DNA of 53,158 bases from Amycolatopsis rhizosphaerae (GTDB taxonomy: Bacteria; Actinomycetota; Actinomycetes; Mycobacteriales; Pseudonocardiaceae). This document shows positions 49,903-53,158 of the stretch, piece after piece; positions within the stretch are counted from its first letter, which is position 1, and each line of letters opens with the position of its first letter. Both the position numbers and the translations under genes were made by a program. The notes below the pieces were generated by a model that was not told the origin of the DNA, did not search any database, and worked only from the letters and a program-made list of their open reading frames with translations. Where the stretch lies: contig NZ_VJWX01000004.1 in the NCBI RefSeq assembly GCF_007713715.1, positions 1-53,158 of the forward strand, in the 5' to 3' direction.

Positions 49903-52900
49903 ATGCCCGATTCGTCTTACGACGGCCAGCTCGTCGGCGAGTACAACGCATCCGCGCCGGCGTTCCTGCCCGACCAGTACAAGTCGTACGGTGACCTCGA
50001 GGCGGCCGTCGGGGACCTCCTTTACACCGCTGCCAAGAACAACGGTGTAGAGGGGAGCCTGAGCAGCAACGTCACCGCGGAGGCATGGTACAAGCTCGAG
50101 TTCACGATCAAGGACGCGACGAAGAAGCTCGGTGACGTCAACACCAAGTTCGCCGCCGAGATCAAGTCGATGAAGGACCACCTGCAGGGTGACGCGGGCG
50201 ACGCCTTCAACAAGTACGCCACGGATCTGCTCAACGAGAGCGAGGAGCTGTACACAACGCTCGACGGCAAGCAGTACGGCACCACCGTCGGCAACATCGG
50301 CCACACCATCCAGTGGTTCGCCAACGAGTGGTGGCGGCTCGTGCAGCAGTACGACAAGGATCGCAAGAGCCAGGAAGAGCGGATCAAACAGGCGGGCATC
50401 GACGGCATCAACTCCCTGGCCGATCTCGCCAACGACCTGTATGACTCCGATATCCAGGCCCTGATCAAGAAGATCGAGCAGGCCACGATCGACGAGATCG
50501 ACAAGCTGGACAAGACGACCCAGGAGAACCTGCTCCGCGATCTGCGGAACCTCAGCACCAGCCTGGCCAACCAGTACAACGACCGCGGTGCGGAACTCGT
50601 CCCGCTGCGCATCGTCAACGGCAAGCCCAAGTCGGATGACGCGCGGTACAAGGGCAGCGGCAACAACGACGGTAAGGGCGGTAACAACGACGGCAAGGGT
50701 GGCAACAACGACGGTAAGGGCGGTAACAACGACGGCAAGGGTGGCAACAACGACGGCAAGGGCGGCAACAACGACGGCAAGGGCGGCACCGACAGCGGCA
50801 GCGGCAGCGGCAGTGGCAGTGGCAGCGGCAACGACAGTGGCAGCGGCGGCAGCGGCAGCGGTAACAGCGGCGGGAGCGGGAACTCCGACTCCGGCTACTC
50901 GAAGGGCAAGGCCGACGCCAAGAAGGCCGCGGACGACGCGATCGACAAGCTGGCAGGCCAGACGTCCGACCCGAAGACGAAGGATGCGCTGAACAAGGCC
51001 AAGGGCGCGGTCGACGACGCGATCGACAAACTCGGTGACGGTTCGAGCGGCAACGCGGGCAACCAGGCGACCGACTCGAAGGGCCAGGGCTCGCAGGGAG
51101 GACAGGGTTCGTCGAGCGGCCTGCCGAAAACGGAGAGCGGCGGTTCGCCGGGCAGTTCCGGTTCCGGTTCCGGTTCCGGTGGCGGGGCGGGCGATTCGCA
51201 GCGTCAGCAGGCGCTGGAGGACGCGAAGAAGGCGGCGAACGGCGCCATCGACGGCCTGAAGTCCCAGGGCGGCGACCCGAACACGCAGGCAGCGCTCGAC
51301 CAGGCCAAGCAGGCCGCGAACAAGGCCATCGACGGCCTGACGGGTTCGGGCTCCTCCGGCGGCAGCGGCGGTTCACCCAGCGGCGGCAGTTCGCCCACCG
51401 ACGCCGGCGGGGCGCCCACGCCCACGGCGTCGACGGGGGGCACCACCGGCGGCGGGAGCGGCGGAACCAGCGGAAGCGGCGGGGGTAGCGGCAACGCCGC
51501 CCGGCAGAAGGCACTGCAGGACGCGAAGGACGCCGCCAACAAGGCGATCGACGGCCTCACCGGCGCCGGAGGCTCCTCCCCGGGCACGGGCGGCGATCCG
51601 GGCGGCACCGGAAGCGGCGGCAGCGGCGGGCAGGACCCGGCACTGTCCACTCCGGAGGGTCGGAAGGCACTGCATGACGCCAAGGACGCCGCGGGCAAGG
51701 CCATCGACGGCATCGCGGGCCAGTCCGGCGATCCGGGTACCAACGCCGCGCTGCAGAAGGCCAAGGACGCCGCGCAGAAGGCGATCGACGGTCTCAGCGG
51801 TTCGGGTACCGCGGGCGGCGGCGGCAATCCGGCGACCAGTTCCAGCGGTCCCGGCGACTCCACGTCCGGCCAGACCGATCCCGGTCGGCAGCAGGCGTTG
51901 CAGGACGCGAAGAACGCGGCGGACAAGGCGATCGACGGTCTCACCGGCACCGGCACCGGCACCGGCACCGGCACCGGCACCGGCACCGGCGACGGCACGA
52001 CGGATCCGGCCCACCGGCAGGCGCTGCAGGACGCCAAGCACGCGGCGGACAAGGCGATCGACGACCTGCTGAAGCAGACGTCCGACCCGAACCGGCAGAA
52101 GGCGCTGGAGGCGGCGAAGGGCGCGCTCGACAACTCGATCGACAACATGATCGACCCCAAGCACCACCAGGCCGTCGAGGACGCGAAGAACGCCGCCGCC
52201 AAGGCGATCGGCGACATCAACGCCCCGAGCGACGCGCTGGCGAAGGCCAGGGACGCGGCGGGCAAGGCGATCGACGGCCTCAACGACCAACTCGACCCGA
52301 ACGCGCCCGGCCACACGCAGGCCGTTCAGGCCGCGAAGGACGCCGCGGACAAGGCCATCGACGCGCTCGCCACGCCGAACGACTCACCCGAGCAGAGGCA
52401 GGCCCTCGAAGCGGCGAAGCAGGCCGCGCACAAGGCCATCGACGGCATCGACCGGGTCGGCGCCAACGACCCGCTCGGGAGCTCGGCGCTGCGAAGCTTC
52501 CTCAGCCCGACCGATGCCACGGCCAAGGCGGCCGACGCCGCGGCCCTGAGCGGCCACGCCGGCGGCGGTGGTGGCAGCGCCGGTGGCGTCGGTGGGCTCG
52601 GTGGGCTCGGTCACCTGAGCTCGAAGCTCGACGCCGGCTTCTCGCCCGCCAACCCGGCGCAGTTCGACACGGAAGTGGCCCAGCAGCGCGGGTTCGCGGT
52701 GCCCGGCACCACTCCCGCGGTCCCGGCGACCACCGCGGCCCTGCCGCTGTCCAACGCCCAGGCGCTGGCCCAGCAGAGCCCCGGCATGCCGATGGGTGGC
52801 ATGGGAGGCATGGGCGGGATGGGGGCCAATCAGCAGAACAAGGAACGGGAGCCGCAGATCTGGCTGCAGGCCGACCGGCGGGACTGGGACGACGACGACG

Positions 52901-52938
52901 CCGACTCGCCGCCTTCGCCGGTGCTGGGCAGGAGCTGA
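49903..52938 (+). CDS. Large repetitive type VII secretion client
   Basis: 1011 residues. Residues ~1-245 are a helical WXG/LXG-like domain with DHLQGDAGDAFNKYATDL in the hairpin position of WxG. Six 7-residue repeats GNNDGKG (50659-50784) and a Ser/Gly linker follow. Residues ~330-860 hold 14 copies of a helical unit of the form DAK-x-AA-x-KAIDGL separated by Gly/Ser/Thr linkers, one of them an eightfold TG dipeptide (51943-51990). The C-terminus has MGGMGGMGGMG then an acidic tail (WLQADRRDWDDDD), a pattern common at the ends of actinobacterial ESX-linked proteins. No enzyme domain is seen; a structural or surface role is an inference. Confidence 0.8.
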   Translation: MPDSSYDGQLVGEYNASAPAFLPDQYKSYGDLEAAVGDLLYTAAKNNGVEGSLSSNVTAEAWYKLEFTIKDATKKLGDVNTKFAAEIKSMKDHLQGDAGDAFNKYATDLLNESEELYTTLDGKQYGTTVGNIGHTIQWFANEWWRLVQQYDKDRKSQEERIKQAGIDGINSLADLANDLYDSDIQALIKKIEQATIDEIDKLDKTTQENLLRDLRNLSTSLANQYNDRGAELVPLRIVNGKPKSDDARYKGSGNNDGKGGNNDGKGGNNDGKGGNNDGKGGNNDGKGGNNDGKGGTDSGSGSGSGSGSGNDSGSGGSGSGNSGGSGNSDSGYSKGKADAKKAADDAIDKLAGQTSDPKTKDALNKAKGAVDDAIDKLGDGSSGNAGNQATDSKGQGSQGGQGSSSGLPKTESGGSPGSSGSGSGSGGGAGDSQRQQALEDAKKAANGAIDGLKSQGGDPNTQAALDQAKQAANKAIDGLTGSGSSGGSGGSPSGGSSPTDAGGAPTPTASTGGTTGGGSGGTSGSGGGSGNAARQKALQDAKDAANKAIDGLTGAGGSSPGTGGDPGGTGSGGSGGQDPALSTPEGRKALHDAKDAAGKAIDGIAGQSGDPGTNAALQKAKDAAQKAIDGLSGSGTAGGGGNPATSSSGPGDSTSGQTDPGRQQALQDAKNAADKAIDGLTGTGTGTGTGTGTGTGDGTTDPAHRQALQDAKHAADKAIDDLLKQTSDPNRQKALEAAKGALDNSIDNMIDPKHHQAVEDAKNAAAKAIGDINAPSDALAKARDAAGKAIDGLNDQLDPNAPGHTQAVQAAKDAADKAIDALATPNDSPEQRQALEAAKQAAHKAIDGIDRVGANDPLGSSALRSFLSPTDATAKAADAAALSGHAGGGGGSAGGVGGLGGLGHLSSKLDAGFSPANPAQFDTEVAQQRGFAVPGTTPAVPATTAALPLSNAQALAQQSPGMPMGGMGGMGGMGANQQNKEREPQIWLQADRRDWDDDDADSPPSPVLGRS
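50659..50784 (+). repeat. Six 21-bp tandem repeats inside the client gene
   Basis: GGCAACAACGACGGTAAG and near-identical copies encode GNNDGKG six times. Wobble differences between copies show they are not a perfect recent expansion. Confidence 0.9.
51943..51990 (+). repeat. Eight ACCGGC repeats inside the client gene
   Basis: ACCGGC repeats eight times without interruption, encoding eight Thr-Gly pairs between two helical units. Such perfect runs are prone to copy-number change. Confidence 0.9.
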
Positions 52939-52941
52939 TCC

Positions 52942-53158
52942 ATGGCCGCCACCGACCCGGCTCCGCCGATCTTCGACCCCGAGCTGGAAAAGCTGACCTC
53001 CGACCAGATCGCCCAACTGATCAACGAGCTCCCGCCCGAGCTCTTCTACCAGCAGGCGCGGCTGTTCGATGCCGCGGCCGCGCGGATGGAGACCGTGCTC
53101 GGCGATTTCCGCCGCGAGAGCAGGCAGATGCACGAGTACTGGGGCGGCCAGGTTTCGG
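52942..53158 (+). CDS. Partial WXG-domain protein, cut by window edge
   Basis: 72 codons are visible. The start ATG follows the client stop by three bases, with GGAG upstream, so the two are cotranscribed. A Pro-rich start leads into helix ELEKLTSDQIAQLINELPPELF and the WxG hairpin with EYWGGQVS. This looks like a WXG100 or PPE-like domain at the head of a longer protein; the rest lies outside the window. Confidence 0.8.
   Translation, partial: MAATDPAPPIFDPELEKLTSDQIAQLINELPPELFYQQARLFDAAAARMETVLGDFRRESRQMHEYWGGQVS

Overview
The window is high-GC actinobacterial DNA. Codon bias, GTG/TTG starts, a mycothiol-type arsenate reductase, an ESX-type (type VII) secretion locus, NB-ARC and LuxR/LAL regulators, an NAD-dependent glutamate dehydrogenase of the 180-kDa class and internal 'TGTGGAC'-rich coding sequence all suggest a member of the Pseudonocardiales (Amycolatopsis-like). 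The genus is inferred, not demonstrated.

Region 1 (1-9.4 kb) looks like an accessory, partly decayed island. It starts with a cation/Ca2+ exchanger cut by the window edge, preceded by a strong yybP-ykoY (Mn2+) riboswitch candidate. Next come an L,D-transpeptidase remnant, the 3' half of a tRNA-like sequence (possible attachment site), and an MFS remnant. A working arsenic operon follows on the minus strand: ArsR-phosphatase fusion, ArsC, ACR3 pump, lipoprotein. After it lie a collapsed arsA pseudogene, an MFS pseudogene whose middle third is inverted, an HTH gene with an in-frame stop near its start, and a methyltransferase.

Region 2 (9.4-18.5 kb) holds small regulator/effector pairs: an XRE-cupin repressor divergent from a thioredoxin-reductase-like flavoprotein and a DHA2 efflux pump; a 2-phosphosulfolactate phosphatase-like gene; a pentapeptide-repeat membrane protein; a TetR regulator divergent from a haloalkane-dehalogenase-like hydrolase with twin palindromic operators; and an HxlR regulator divergent from a RidA-family protein.

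Region 3 (18.5-28.2 kb) holds a TAXI-type solute-binding lipoprotein next to a histidine kinase/response regulator pair with no TRAP permease in view. It is followed by the large NAD-glutamate dehydrogenase and a divergent amino-acid permease, a likely amino-acid catabolism unit.

Region 4 (28.4-53.2 kb) is a regulator block (two facing LuxR genes, an XRE-NB-ARC-TPR protein, a LAL-type LuxR) leading into a type VII secretion locus. The locus contains a beta-helix/AAA+ fusion, a large protein with an ADP-ribosyltransferase-like C-terminus, MycP, EccC (opposite strand), EccD, EccB, two Esx-type proteins, a small helical protein, a 1011-residue client with 14 repeats, and a partial WXG-type protein. 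No EccE is recognisable here. EccB/C/D would form the membrane channel, EccC would select clients, MycP would process or stabilise, and the Esx pair, repeat protein and truncated last gene are probable cargo.
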